Positions 1 to 8,791 are shown, numbered from the stretch's first letter. The stretch is DNA of 64,000 nucleotides from Pseudocitrobacter corydidari (GCF_021172065.1 NZ_CP087880.1:4688583-4752582); one strand, 5' to 3'. Notes: generated by a model from the sequence alone, not told the origin. Program-made: numbers and translations.

Positions 1-32
1 CGCTTCGCACATCGGGCATACACGATGATAGG

Positions 33-62
33 TAGGTCGGGTAAGCGCAGTGCCACCCGACA
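33..62. repeat. REP-type palindrome downstream of galP
   Basis: A GTAGGTCGGGTAAGCGCAG arm is followed by a CCACCCGAC arm, the pattern of an enterobacterial REP element. It lies just past the galP stop, where REP elements commonly sit between convergent genes or after transcription units. The window begins inside this gap. Confidence 0.6.
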
Positions 63-73
63 CTACGCCAGGA

Positions 74-1468
74 TTAGTCGTGCGCGCCGATTTCGCGCAG
101 TTTACGACCTTTCATCAGGTTACGTTCAATATGTTCCAGCGACACATGTTTGGTTTCCGGAACCAGCCAGATAGTCAGGACGATGAAGAACAGGTTCAGA
201 CCGGCGTAAACCCAGAAGGTGTTGGCGTTGCCCAGCGAGTTGAGCATGGTCAGGAACGTTGCGCCGACGATCATGTTGGCAATCCAGTTGGTCGCGGTAG
301 AGCAGGTGATACCGAAATCGCGGCCTTTCAGCGGCTGAATTTCAGAACACAGTACCCAAATCAGCGGGCCGGCGCTCATGGCGAAGCCAACGATAAACAT
401 CAGCAGCATGGCAATCGCGAAGTACTGCGCAGACGGTGAATGGATACCGACGTGCATCATTGTACCCAGTACGCCCATGCCGACGGCCATCACCAGGAAG
501 CCCAGTGTCAGGGTTGGTTTACGGCCCCAGCGGTCAACCAGCCCGATGGCAATAAAGGTCGCCAGCACGTTGGTCAGGCCGACGATAACCGTCCCCCACA
601 TCTGTTCGTGTGTGTTGGTATAACCCGCCAGCTCAAAGATTTTCGGCGCGTAATACATGATGACGTTCATCCCGGTGAACTGCTGCATCACCTGTAACAG
701 CACGCCCAGGAACACCGCGCGGCGGAAGTTGCTGTTCTCTTTAAACAGCGCCCAGCCGCTCTGCTTCACCTGCAAACTTTCGCGGATTTCATCCAACTCG
801 CGTTTGGCTTCTGCGCTGGTATCACGCAGACGAAGCAGTACGCGTTCCGCGTCGTGGAAGCGGCGTTTGGCCGCGAACCAGCGCGGGCTGTCCGGCAGGA
901 AGAATACACCAATCAGCAGCAGGACAGCCGGAATGATGATCACGCCCAGCATCCAGCGCCATGCGCCAGAGTAGCTGAATGCGGTATCCGACAGGTACGC
1001 GCCGAGAATACCGATGGTAATCATCAGCTGGTACATCGAAATCATACTGCCGCGAATTTTTTCCGGCGCGATTTCAGAGAGATACAGCGGCGCAGTATAG
1101 GACGCGACACCCACGGCCAGGCCCAGCAGCACGCGGGAGATAATCAGCACTTCCGGGTTCGGCGCAGCGGCGGAGAACAGCGAGCCGAGCACGAACAGGA
1201 TGGCGCCAATCATCAGGCTTTTTTTACGCCCGAGGCGGAAGGAGAGCCAGCCACTGCCGACCGCACCAATCGCGGCACCGAACATCATGGAACTGACCAC
1301 CCACTCCTGGGTGTGTGGGGAAATCTGAAACTCATCGGTAATAAAGGGTAGGGCACCGGCAATTACGCCGATATCAAGACCGAAAAGGAGTCCGGCCAGG
1401 GCTGCCAGAAAACAGACAAAAAAGGTCATTGTCTTGTTAGAACGCCCTTGTTTTTTATTGTCAGGCAT
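74..1468 (-). CDS. galP: Galactose:proton symporter GalP
   Basis: Inner-membrane major facilitator of the sugar porter family that imports galactose (and glucose) with a proton. The 464-residue length equals E. coli GalP. The sequence shows 12 hydrophobic segments, the sugar-porter motifs RLGRKKS after helix 2 and RWGRKPT after helix 8, PDSPRW after helix 6 and PETK after helix 12, and the QQFTGMN motif in helix 7. It is transcribed away from metK, as in E. coli. The upstream gap carries a perfect CRP site and GalR/GalS operators, so catabolite control and galactose induction are expected. Nothing is unusual in the protein. Confidence 0.97.
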   Translation of the reverse strand: MPDNKKQGRSNKTMTFFVCFLAALAGLLFGLDIGVIAGALPFITDEFQISPHTQEWVVSSMMFGAAIGAVGSGWLSFRLGRKKSLMIGAILFVLGSLFSAAAPNPEVLIISRVLLGLAVGVASYTAPLYLSEIAPEKIRGSMISMYQLMITIGILGAYLSDTAFSYSGAWRWMLGVIIIPAVLLLIGVFFLPDSPRWFAAKRRFHDAERVLLRLRDTSAEAKRELDEIRESLQVKQSGWALFKENSNFRRAVFLGVLLQVMQQFTGMNVIMYYAPKIFELAGYTNTHEQMWGTVIVGLTNVLATFIAIGLVDRWGRKPTLTLGFLVMAVGMGVLGTMMHVGIHSPSAQYFAIAMLLMFIVGFAMSAGPLIWVLCSEIQPLKGRDFGITCSTATNWIANMIVGATFLTMLNSLGNANTFWVYAGLNLFFIVLTIWLVPETKHVSLEHIERNLMKGRKLREIGAHD

Positions 1469-1533
1469 TATGCCCTCCAGTTGGATTATCAGCTTTGTCG
1501 ATGTTAAGGGTAAGTGAGTCCGCCGTAAAAATA

Positions 1534-1549
1534 TGTGATTGTAATCACA
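1534..1549. promoter_or_regulatory. CRP-cAMP binding site of galP
   Basis: TGTGA, six bases, TCACA: both half-sites are perfect. It lies about 70 bases upstream of the galP start and directly beside a GalR-type operator, the usual arrangement of gal regulon promoters. Confidence 0.85.
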
Positions 1550-1552
1550 GGA

Positions 1553-1568
1553 GTGTAATCGCTTACAC
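1553..1568. promoter_or_regulatory. GalR/GalS operator of galP
   Basis: GTGTAATCGCTTACAC matches the GalR/GalS consensus GTGNAANCGNTTNCAC at every fixed base. It lies three bases from the CRP site, so repression by GalR/GalS and activation by CRP at galP are well supported. Confidence 0.88.
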
Positions 1569-1735
1569 TATCATTCGTGGTAGCTATGCATTAAAAATTA
1601 TAGTAATCAAATAGTTAATTGTGAAATGTGGCGGGGAAAAATTGTGCTTCAGATTAGCCTGAAAAATAAATGTAACAACAGAGCATTTGCTATGTAACAT
1701 GCCTGGCTGCGTCAATTTGTCTGATAGGTGGTGTG

Positions 1736-1751
1736 GTGTAATCGCTTTCAT
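1736..1751. promoter_or_regulatory. Second, weaker GalR/GalS-like operator
   Basis: GTGTAATCGCTTTCAT keeps the left half of the GalR consensus and has two mismatches in the right half. It is about 183 bases from the first operator, just beyond the metK terminator. A distant pair of operators would fit DNA looping as at the gal operon, but that is inference. Confidence 0.5.
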
Positions 1752-1769
1752 CGCGCGCGCGTGAGAAAT

Positions 1770-1797
1770 AAAAAAAGGCCAGCGCGAGGCTGGCCTT
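1770..1797 (-). terminator. Rho-independent terminator of metK
   Basis: On the minus strand an inverted repeat AAGGCCAGC/GCTGGCCTT is followed by a run of T residues, 21 bases after the metK stop codon. Confidence 0.85.
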
Positions 1798-1817
1798 CAG
1801 ATAAAACGGTGGGGAGA

Positions 1818-2972
1818 TTATTTCAGGCCGGCAGCATCGCGCAGCAGCGCCGCTTTGTCGGTTTTTTCCCACGGGAAATGTTCGCGGCCAAAGTGACCGT
1901 ATGCTGCGGTCTCTTTGTAGATCGGGTGCAGCAGATCCAGCATCTGAATCAGGCCGTACGGACGCAGGTCGAAGAACTCGCGCACCAGCAGGGTCAGTTG
2001 TTCAGAAGGTACTTTCTCGGTACCGAAGGTTTCCACCATGATGGAAGTCGGTTCCGCCACGCCAATTGCGTAGGAGACCTGAATTTCACAACGGTCAGCC
2101 AGGCCCGCAGCAACGATGTTTTTCGCGACATAACGTGCCGCGTATGCTGCGGAACGGTCCACTTTTGATGGATCTTTACCAGAGAAAGCACCGCCGCCGT
2201 GACGTGCCATGCCGCCGTAGGTATCAACGATGATTTTACGGCCTGTCAGGCCGCAGTCGCCCATCGGGCCGCCGATCACGAAACGACCGGTTGGGTTGAT
2301 GAAGAATTTGGTGGAGGCATTCAGCCATTCTGTCGGCAGAACTGGCTTGATGATCTCTTCCATCACCGCTTCTTGCAGGGATTTCTGATCGATGCTTTCC
2401 GCGTGCTGAGTGGACAGAACGACCGCATCAATACCGACGATTTTACCGTCGTCATACTGGAAGGTGACCTGGCTTTTCGCATCCGGACGCAGCCACGGCA
2501 GGGTGCCGTTTTTGCGCACTTCAGCCTGACGCTGCACCAGACGGTGTGCGTAGGTGATTGGCGCTGGCATCAGCACGTCGGTTTCGTTGGTTGCATAACC
2601 AAACATCAGGCCCTGGTCGCCCGCGCCTTGTTCCAGCGGGTCAGAACGGTCAACGCCCTGGTTGATGTCCGGAGACTGTTTACCAATTGCGCTCAGAACG
2701 GCACAGGAATTGGCGTCAAAGCCCATATCCGAATGCACATAGCCAATTTCGCGAACGGTGTTACGGGTGATCTCTTCGATATCAACCCATGCGCTGGTGG
2801 TGATTTCACCGCCAACCAAAACCATGCCTGTTTTCACGTAGGTTTCACAGGCTACGCGCGCTTTCGGATCCTGCTCGAGGATAGCGTCCAGCACAGCGTC
2901 GGAGATTTGGTCCGCAATTTTGTCAGGATGCCCTTCGGATACAGACTCGGACGTAAATAGGTGTTTTGCCAT
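1818..2972 (-). CDS. metK: S-adenosylmethionine synthase MetK
   Basis: Makes S-adenosylmethionine from methionine and ATP in the cytoplasm. The start at MAKHLFTSES gives 384 residues, the E. coli length; the frame is open 32 codons further upstream, but those residues are not family-like. Signatures include the ATP-binding GAGDQGLMFGYA motif, the P-loop-like GGGAFSGKDPSKVDRS segment and the N-terminal SEGHPDKIADQ. It ends in a strong terminator. A MetJ-like operator overlapping a -10 box lies upstream, which fits control by the methionine repressor. It is divergent from yqgB-speA. Confidence 0.97.
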   Translation of the reverse strand: MAKHLFTSESVSEGHPDKIADQISDAVLDAILEQDPKARVACETYVKTGMVLVGGEITTSAWVDIEEITRNTVREIGYVHSDMGFDANSCAVLSAIGKQSPDINQGVDRSDPLEQGAGDQGLMFGYATNETDVLMPAPITYAHRLVQRQAEVRKNGTLPWLRPDAKSQVTFQYDDGKIVGIDAVVLSTQHAESIDQKSLQEAVMEEIIKPVLPTEWLNASTKFFINPTGRFVIGGPMGDCGLTGRKIIVDTYGGMARHGGGAFSGKDPSKVDRSAAYAARYVAKNIVAAGLADRCEIQVSYAIGVAEPTSIMVETFGTEKVPSEQLTLLVREFFDLRPYGLIQMLDLLHPIYKETAAYGHFGREHFPWEKTDKAALLRDAAGLK

Positions 2973-3611
2973 AATTTCTTCACCCTGGAATAAATAGAGT
3001 TCGATAAGCTTCGTGTGGCGGTGCCCGCGCTGTGCGATGCGCAATAACAGGGCAGCAGGTTGGCACACAGGAAGTCAGTATAGACGGATTAACTTCTGGA
3101 TGGCTATTCTAGGTTACTTCTTAAGCCGATTTCCAGCGTTTTTTGATTTGGCTCGCATTCTTGCGCAACGCAAGGTGGAAATTTTTCCTGACATTGCTGG
3201 CAGAGTCCGTATTTTTATTTTGCTTTTTACCCGTCTTCCCGGTATAAAACGCGGCGCGCGGCTCATACCAAAAAAGTGTACGAATTAAGTTCGTAACGCC
3301 ACTTCCAGCCGGGCTAAAACATCTGTTTTTTGGCTATAGCAGGTCCTTCGGGGCTGGCGTGGAGGTGATATCAAATAATGAACCGTTGTATTGTGCCAAA
3401 TCTGTCACACCGTCCTGGTGTGAACCCGACTCCCGTTCTTAGTATCTCTGCTTTGTATACCTGCCGATGTTTTACCCATTTCGGCGCTTCTCAGGACTCC
3501 AGGGCCGGTCAGGCTTCCCGGAACTGAACAAGGGCGCTCTTGCTCCAGCAAGAGATTTCTCGTGGTTTCTCCGAACATCGTCATAAGTTCGGTTGCGTGT
3601 TTTACAATGAT
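2973..3611. other. metK/yqgB-speA divergent intergenic region
   Basis: About 640 bases with no convincing gene. The metK side holds a -10 box and MetJ-like boxes about 105-130 bases before the start. The yqgB-speA side is a long leader of the speA transcript. Small frames here (for example 3013-3288 plus) lack a good ribosome site and were not accepted. Confidence 0.6.
3077..3105 (-). promoter_or_regulatory. metK promoter -10 box with overlapping MetJ-like boxes
   Basis: On the minus strand, three contiguous 8-mers (AGCCATCC, AGAAGTTA, ATCCGTCT) match the MetJ box AGACGTCT at 5, 5 and 6 of 8 positions and run into a TATACT -10 element. Tandem imperfect met boxes over the promoter are typical of the methionine regulon. 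The -35 element is not clear. Confidence 0.5.
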
Positions 3612-3743
3612 ATGAACAAGAAACCGGTCGCACAGCCGACGCACCAGCATAACGCGCTGGGAAATCAGGCTGTATATGGGTTGTTATCGCATCGTTACGC
3701 TGCGATAGTAGTTAACTGTTTTACACTAGATACAAATTATTGA
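3612..3743 (+). CDS. yqgB: Small protein YqgB in the speA leader
   Basis: A 43-residue protein beginning MNKKPVAQ, matching the length and pattern of E. coli YqgB (the YGLLS and AAIVVNCFTL segments are shared as I remember them). Its stop lies eight bases before the speA start, so the two are probably co-transcribed and could be translationally coupled. The function is not established. The open frame extends 24 codons further upstream, but the ATG at 3612 matches the E. coli start. Confidence 0.75.
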   Translation: MNKKPVAQPTHQHNALGNQAVYGLLSHRYAAIVVNCFTLDTNY

Positions 3744-3751
3744 GGTTCGCT

Positions 3752-5728
3752 ATGTCTGACGACATGTCTATGGGTTTGCCTTCGTCAGCGGGCGAACAAG
3801 GTGTACTACGTTCCATGCAGGAGGTTGCGATGAGCTCCCAGGAAGCAAGCAAGATGCTACGCACATACAACATTGCCTGGTGGGGCAATAACTACTATGA
3901 CGTCAACGAGTTAGGCCATATCAGCGTATGCCCTGACCCGGACGTTCCGGAAGCCCGCGTTGACCTGGCGCAGCTGGTAAAAGCGCGTGAAGCACAGGGG
4001 CAGCGCCTGCCTGCGCTGTTCTGCTTCCCGCAGATCCTCCAGCACCGTTTGCGCTCGATCAACGCCGCGTTCAAGCGTGCGCGCGAGTCTTACGGCTATA
4101 ACGGCGACTATTTCCTGGTCTACCCGATCAAGGTAAACCAGCATCGCCGCGTCATTGAATCCCTGATCCACTCCGGCGAACCGCTGGGGCTGGAAGCGGG
4201 TTCTAAAGCAGAATTGATGGCTGTGCTGGCTCACGCTGGCATGACCCGCAGCGTAATTGTGTGTAACGGCTACAAAGACCGTGAATACATTCGCCTGGCG
4301 CTGGTGGGTGAGAAGATGGGCCATAAGGTCTATCTGGTGATTGAGAAAATGTCGGAAATCGCCATCGTACTGGAAGAAGCCGAGCGATTAAACGTCGTGC
4401 CGCGCCTTGGCGTGCGTGCGCGTCTGGCGTCGCAGGGTTCCGGTAAATGGCAATCCTCCGGCGGTGAGAAATCCAAATTTGGCCTCGCGGCGACGCAGGT
4501 GCTGCAACTGGTGGATATCCTGCGTGAAGCCGGGCATCTCGACAGCCTGCAACTGCTGCACTTCCACCTGGGTTCACAGATGGCCAATATTCGCGACATC
4601 GCCACCGGCGTGCGTGAATCGGCGCGTTTCTACGTTGAACTGCACAAACTGGGTGTAAACATTCAGTGCTTCGACGTCGGTGGCGGCCTGGGCGTGGACT
4701 ACGAAGGAACGCGTTCTCAGTCTGATTGCTCCGTTAACTACGGCCTGAACGAATACGCTAACAACATCATCTGGGCGATTGGCGATGCCTGTGAAGAGAA
4801 CGGCCTGCCGCACCCGACGGTGATCACCGAATCGGGCCGTGCGGTAACCGCGCATCACACGGTGCTGGTGTCGAACATCATCGGCGTTGAGCGCAACGAA
4901 TACACCGAGGCGACCCCGCCTGCGGAAGATGCGCCGCGTGCGCTGCAAAGCATGTGGGAAACCTGGCAGGAGATGCATGAACCTGGCACGCGCCGCTCGC
5001 TGCGTGAATGGCTGCACGACAGCCAGATGGACCTGCACGACATTCACATCGGATACTCCTCCGGGGCGTTCAACCTGAAAGAGCGCGCATGGGCAGAGCA
5101 GCTTTATCTGAACATGTGTCACGAAGTGCAGAAACAGCTCGACCCGAGCAACCGCGCGCATCGCCCGATTATCGATGAACTGCAAGAGCGTATGGCGGAT
5201 AAAATTTACGTCAACTTCTCTCTGTTCCAGTCGATGCCGGATGCGTGGGGTATCGACCAGCTCTTCCCGGTGATGCCGCTGGAAGGCTTAAACCAGGTAC
5301 CAGAGCGCCGCGCGGTGCTGCTGGATATCACCTGTGACTCCGATGGCGCTATCGATCATTACGTCGATGGCGACGGGATTGCTACCACCATGCCGATGCC
5401 GCAGTATGACGTGGACAACCCGCCGATGCTGGGCTTCTTTATGGTTGGCGCGTATCAGGAGATCCTCGGCAACATGCACAACCTGTTCGGTGATACCGAA
5501 GCGGTTGACGTGTTCGTCTTCCCTGACGGCAGCGTGGAAGTTGAGCTGTCTGACGAAGGCGATACGGTGGCGGATATGCTGCAATACGTGCAGCTTGATC
5601 CCAACACGTTGCTGACTCAGTTCCGTGATCAGGTGAAAAACACCGGTCTGGACGAGGCGCTGCAACAGCAGTTCCTGGAAGAGTTTGAAGCGGGGCTTTA
5701 CGGGTATACGTACCTGGAAGACGAGTAA
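3752..5728 (+). CDS. speA: Biosynthetic arginine decarboxylase SpeA
   Basis: PLP-dependent enzyme that decarboxylates arginine to agmatine, the first step of the agmatine route to putrescine. The start at MSDDMSMGL gives 658 residues, equal to E. coli SpeA; an ATG four codons upstream overlaps yqgB and is less likely. The PLP lysine lies in VYPIKVNQHR. The glycine-rich phosphate loop GGGLGVDYEG and the HFHLGSQ motif are present. speB, the next enzyme of the pathway, follows after a terminator, as in E. coli. Confidence 0.97.
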   Translation: MSDDMSMGLPSSAGEQGVLRSMQEVAMSSQEASKMLRTYNIAWWGNNYYDVNELGHISVCPDPDVPEARVDLAQLVKAREAQGQRLPALFCFPQILQHRLRSINAAFKRARESYGYNGDYFLVYPIKVNQHRRVIESLIHSGEPLGLEAGSKAELMAVLAHAGMTRSVIVCNGYKDREYIRLALVGEKMGHKVYLVIEKMSEIAIVLEEAERLNVVPRLGVRARLASQGSGKWQSSGGEKSKFGLAATQVLQLVDILREAGHLDSLQLLHFHLGSQMANIRDIATGVRESARFYVELHKLGVNIQCFDVGGGLGVDYEGTRSQSDCSVNYGLNEYANNIIWAIGDACEENGLPHPTVITESGRAVTAHHTVLVSNIIGVERNEYTEATPPAEDAPRALQSMWETWQEMHEPGTRRSLREWLHDSQMDLHDIHIGYSSGAFNLKERAWAEQLYLNMCHEVQKQLDPSNRAHRPIIDELQERMADKIYVNFSLFQSMPDAWGIDQLFPVMPLEGLNQVPERRAVLLDITCDSDGAIDHYVDGDGIATTMPMPQYDVDNPPMLGFFMVGAYQEILGNMHNLFGDTEAVDVFVFPDGSVEVELSDEGDTVADMLQYVQLDPNTLLTQFRDQVKNTGLDEALQQQFLEEFEAGLYGYTYLEDE

Positions 5729-5735
5729 GTTTGCG

Positions 5736-5775
5736 CGGGCGTTGCCCGGTGGCGCTACGCTTACCGGGCCTACAA
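5736..5775. repeat. REP element after speA
   Basis: GCCCGGTGGCGCTACGCTTA followed by CCGGGCCTACAAG is a typical REP unit, lying between the speA stop and its terminator. Confidence 0.7.
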
Positions 5776-5844
5776 GTACTACACTCACTTGAACCCGCGC
5801 AAAATAACGGCGATAATTTGCCCCAACAAGCTGTAACTCAAATC

Positions 5845-5890
5845 AATCCCTTCCTCGTCGGGCCTAACGACGCGGAAGGGATTTTTTTTT
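5845..5890 (+). terminator. Rho-independent terminator between speA and speB
   Basis: A ten-base stem AATCCCTTCC/GGAAGGGATT is followed by seven further T residues. It ends about 25 bases before the speB start, so speB may rely partly on its own promoter or on readthrough. Confidence 0.85.
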
Positions 5891-5915
5891 ACCGACTTTA
5901 GATGAGGTCATAGCC

Positions 5916-6836
5916 ATGAGTACCTTAGGAAATCAGTACGATAACTCCCTGGTATCTAACGCATTTGGTTTTTTACGTCTGCCGCTGAACTTCCAACCCT
6001 ATGACAGCGACGCCGACTGGGTGATCACCGGCGTACCGTTTGATATGGCGACGTCAGGTCGCGCTGGTGGTCGTCATGGCCCGGCGGCGATCCGCCAGGT
6101 GTCGACCAACCTCGCCTGGGAGCACAACCGCTTCCCGTGGAACTTCGACATGCGTGAACGCCTGAACGTCGTGGACTGTGGTGACCTGGTGTATGCCTTT
6201 GGCGATGCCCGCGAAATGAGCGAAAAATTGCAGGCGCACGCGGAAAAACTGCTGGCTGCGGGTAAACGCATGCTCTCTTTCGGCGGTGACCACTTCGTCA
6301 CGCTGCCGCTGCTGCGCGCGCACGCCAAACACTTCGGCAAAATGGCGCTGGTGCATTTTGATGCCCACACCGACACCTATGCGAACGGCTGCGAATTCGA
6401 CCACGGCACCATGTTCTACACCGCGCCGAACGAAGGTTTGATTGACCCGAACCATTCCGTGCAGATTGGTATCCGTACCGAGTTCGATAAAGACAACGGC
6501 TTCACCGTGCTGGACGCCTGTCAGGTGAACGATCGCACCGCCGATGACATCATCGCGCAGGTGAAAAAGATTGTCGGTGATATGCCGGTTTATCTGACCT
6601 TTGATATCGACTGCCTCGACCCGGCGTTCGCGCCAGGAACCGGTACGCCGGTGATCGGCGGCCTGACCTCTGACCGCGCCATCAAGCTGGTGCGCGGCCT
6701 GAAAGATCTCAACATCGTGGGTATGGATGTTGTGGAAGTGGCCCCGGCCTACGATCAGTCTGAAATCACCGCCCTGGCAGCGGCGACCCTCGCACTGGAA
6801 ATGCTCTACATCCAGGCCGCGAAAAAAGGCGAGTAA
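5916..6836 (+). CDS. speB: Agmatinase SpeB
   Basis: Hydrolyses agmatine to putrescine and urea using a binuclear manganese centre. It has 306 residues, as in E. coli. Ureohydrolase signatures are present: GGDH, the DAHTD motif that supplies Mn ligands, and DIDCLDPAFAPGTGTP. It acts directly after SpeA. It is convergent with the following transporter, with only four bases between the stop codons and no terminator in between; accessory block A begins here. Confidence 0.97.
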   Translation: MSTLGNQYDNSLVSNAFGFLRLPLNFQPYDSDADWVITGVPFDMATSGRAGGRHGPAAIRQVSTNLAWEHNRFPWNFDMRERLNVVDCGDLVYAFGDAREMSEKLQAHAEKLLAAGKRMLSFGGDHFVTLPLLRAHAKHFGKMALVHFDAHTDTYANGCEFDHGTMFYTAPNEGLIDPNHSVQIGIRTEFDKDNGFTVLDACQVNDRTADDIIAQVKKIVGDMPVYLTFDIDCLDPAFAPGTGTPVIGGLTSDRAIKLVRGLKDLNIVGMDVVEVAPAYDQSEITALAAATLALEMLYIQAAKKGE

Positions 6837-6840
6837 TCCG

Positions 6841-8055
6841 TTACGCGCTGACCGCTGCTGCGCGACGCATGCGCAGCAGCAACATTCCCCCTGCCAGCAG
6901 CGTCACGATTTGCGACGCCACCAGAACCGAAAACCCTGCGCTCACCGACCCTGCATATTTCATCACCACGCCCATCAGGAGCGGAATAAACGCCGCGCAA
7001 ATATTGCCAATCCCGTTAATGATCCCATAGGCGCTGCCCACCGCGTCGTGCGCCGCGTGATGCTGCACCACCGCCGGAATGGCTGCCCCCTGTAATCCCC
7101 AGAAAATATTCGCTGAGAGTAAAAACAGCCCCAGCATGGCGGGTTGATGGCTGAGCATGAGCGCCAGCACCGAGCAGGCCGTCAGCGCGCCGCCGGTGAC
7201 GAACAGCAGCGGGGCCTGTTCCGGGCGCAGTTTATCGAGGAGAACGCCGCCTAAAAATTTTGACCCGAGACTCAGCAGAAATGGAATGGCGGCCAGAAAG
7301 CCCGTCGCGTGCAGAGAAAAGTGATGCTCATCGCGCAGCCACGCCGGAAGCCACGCACTGCTGCCCCACAGATAGCTCAACGTGGCAATCTCAACCAGCA
7401 GGATCCAGCCGAGCAGCGGCGTGCGCCAGGCCAGCATAAAAGTCTCGCTCAACCCCTTTTTAGTGGTGCGATTCGCTTTCTGCGGCGCAGGTAAAAAGCG
7501 ATAAATTAGCCCGCCGCCAAGCAGCAAATTCAGCGCAGCAAGCGCATAAAATGAGCCCATCCAGCCCAGATGTTGCATCAGAAACGTGACCAGCGGGAAG
7601 CCAACGGCCAGCCCGAGCGATACGCCCAGGGCGCTTACGGCATTCGGTTTGCCAATCTCCTGCGCGGCAAAGTGGTCGCTGATGTAGCGCGTCTTCAGTG
7701 AAAAGAGCGGCCCTTCAGCAATGCCGAGGATCACGCGCGCGATAAGCATGCCGAACAGCGATCCGAGCAGAGGGGAGATAGCGCAAACCAGCGCCCAAAC
7801 CGCGATGCTGATCAACAGTCCCTGGCGGTAATTGAGTTTACTTTCCATTACCGGAGTTAATAGAAGTGCCGACAATCCATAACCCAGGAGAAAGAATGTC
7901 ATTAACATTCCTTGTAACATTCTGTTTTCATTTATATGAAAGTGATTGACGAAATCGGCATTGAGAATCATCACCGAGATATTTACTCTATCGACATAAG
8001 AAATCACAATTAGAAACAATAACGCGATGACGCCCTGCCAGCGTGCTGAAATCAT
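6841..8055 (-). CDS. MFS transporter (anion:cation symporter type), block A
   Basis: A 404-residue membrane protein with about 12 hydrophobic helices and the ACS-family hallmark YVDRVNISV in the first helix region. Such proteins carry organic anions, often aromatic or sugar acids, with protons. It is divergent from the Rieske-oxygenase operon and shares with it a control region rich in GTTTCAC/GTGAAAC palindromes, so it is probably an uptake system for the operon's substrate under the same regulator. The substrate cannot be read from the sequence. A second ACS-type transporter sits inside the operon. Confidence 0.8.
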   Translation of the reverse strand: MISARWQGVIALLFLIVISYVDRVNISVMILNADFVNHFHINENRMLQGMLMTFFLLGYGLSALLLTPVMESKLNYRQGLLISIAVWALVCAISPLLGSLFGMLIARVILGIAEGPLFSLKTRYISDHFAAQEIGKPNAVSALGVSLGLAVGFPLVTFLMQHLGWMGSFYALAALNLLLGGGLIYRFLPAPQKANRTTKKGLSETFMLAWRTPLLGWILLVEIATLSYLWGSSAWLPAWLRDEHHFSLHATGFLAAIPFLLSLGSKFLGGVLLDKLRPEQAPLLFVTGGALTACSVLALMLSHQPAMLGLFLLSANIFWGLQGAAIPAVVQHHAAHDAVGSAYGIINGIGNICAAFIPLLMGVVMKYAGSVSAGFSVLVASQIVTLLAGGMLLLRMRRAAAVSA

Positions 8056-8100
8056 CTCATTTCTCCTGCCAGTAATGTTATTTATTATTTTGTATTTATA

Positions 8101-8115
8101 GTTTCATTGTGAAAA
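8101..8115. promoter_or_regulatory. Imperfect GTTTCA/TGAAAA palindrome near the divergent MFS gene
   Basis: GTTTCATTGTGAAAA is a near-palindrome of the same family as the two perfect copies at 8163 and 8433. An extra half-site GTGAAACT lies at 8126-8133. It lies 46 bases upstream of the MFS start, where a regulator could act on that promoter. Confidence 0.5.
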
Positions 8116-8162
8116 TGTATCACCAGTGAAACTCATTGATATTAATGGTTAATTTATTTTCG

Positions 8163-8180
8163 AGTTTCACCTGTGAAACT
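8163..8180. promoter_or_regulatory. Perfect AGTTTCAC-CT-GTGAAACT palindrome, candidate IclR-family operator
   Basis: Two perfect 8-base arms with a 2-base spacer, in the middle of the divergent region. IclR-family operators are short palindromes of this kind, and the only regulator gene in the cluster is an IclR protein; the link is inference. Confidence 0.6.
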
Positions 8181-8381
8181 GAGTGGTGAAGCCTTGTGCT
8201 ATTTATTAATAATCCCATAAAGTAAAAGTCAATATCTTTGAAAGTGAAAACCACGCTATTTATAAAACCGATTCTTTCCGCCTTCATAAATCACAATTTC
8301 ATATCGATGCAGTTTTTCGTGATCGATTACACACTTAGCTAATTAATTGCATAGCACTTAACAAAAACGTCACATTTGCGC

Positions 8382-8409
8382 TTGACGAAAGATTCACCGC
8401 TTTTATATT
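8382..8409 (+). promoter_or_regulatory. Sigma-70 promoter of the Rieske-oxygenase operon
   Basis: TTGACG and TATATT are separated by 16 bases, giving a predicted start near 8416. The perfect palindrome at 8433 lies just downstream, in position to block transcription. Confidence 0.6.
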
Positions 8410-8432
8410 GAGCGTATTAAATAAGAAACACA

Positions 8433-8448
8433 GTTTCATATATGAAAC
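8433..8448. promoter_or_regulatory. Perfect GTTTCATATATGAAAC palindrome, candidate operator
   Basis: A 16-base perfect palindrome between the predicted transcription start (about 8416) and the ribosome site (TGGAGG, 8455-8460) of the first operon gene. It shares the GTTTCA/TGAAAC arms with the sites at 8101 and 8163. Confidence 0.6.
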
Positions 8449-8467
8449 AAAAGCCTGGAGGAATGCG

Positions 8468-8791
8468 ATGAGCTGGATAGGCGTATGTGACGCGGAGCAG
8501 GTACAGGAAGATTTCCCTTATAGCGGCAAAATTGAAGGTAAAGAGATCGGTATTTATCTGGTCGATGGCGAGTTTTACGCGCTGGAAGACGTTTGTCCTC
8601 ACGCTTACGCGCTGTTGAGCCAGGGGTTTGTCGAAGACGGCAAAGTGGAATGCCCGCTGCATGAAGCGGTGTTCGACGTTAAAACCGGCCAGTGTCTGCA
8701 CGGGCCCGGTGGTCGCAACCTGAATCGCTACCCGGTACGGGTATTCGAAAACCAAATTCAGATCACTTTCATTGAGGAGACCGTGGCATGA
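8468..8791 (+). CDS. Rieske-type [2Fe-2S] ferredoxin
   Basis: A 107-residue soluble Rieske ferredoxin that would pass electrons from the FAD reductase encoded downstream to the ring-hydroxylating oxygenase. The cluster ligands are C43-P-H45 and, 16 residues later, C62-P-L-H65. The start is the ATG at 8468, preceded by TGGAGG; a longer frame from 8408 would begin inside the promoter. It is the first gene of the long block A operon, and its stop overlaps the next start (ATGA). Its size matches ferredoxins of multicomponent dioxygenases such as BphF. Confidence 0.88.
   Translation: MSWIGVCDAEQVQEDFPYSGKIEGKEIGIYLVDGEFYALEDVCPHAYALLSQGFVEDGKVECPLHEAVFDVKTGQCLHGPGGRNLNRYPVRVFENQIQITFIEETVA

Noticed and set aside
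3013..3288. Plus-strand ORF of 91 codons upstream of yqgB
   Set aside because: It crosses the metK promoter and MetJ region, has no ribosome site, and resembles no protein I know.
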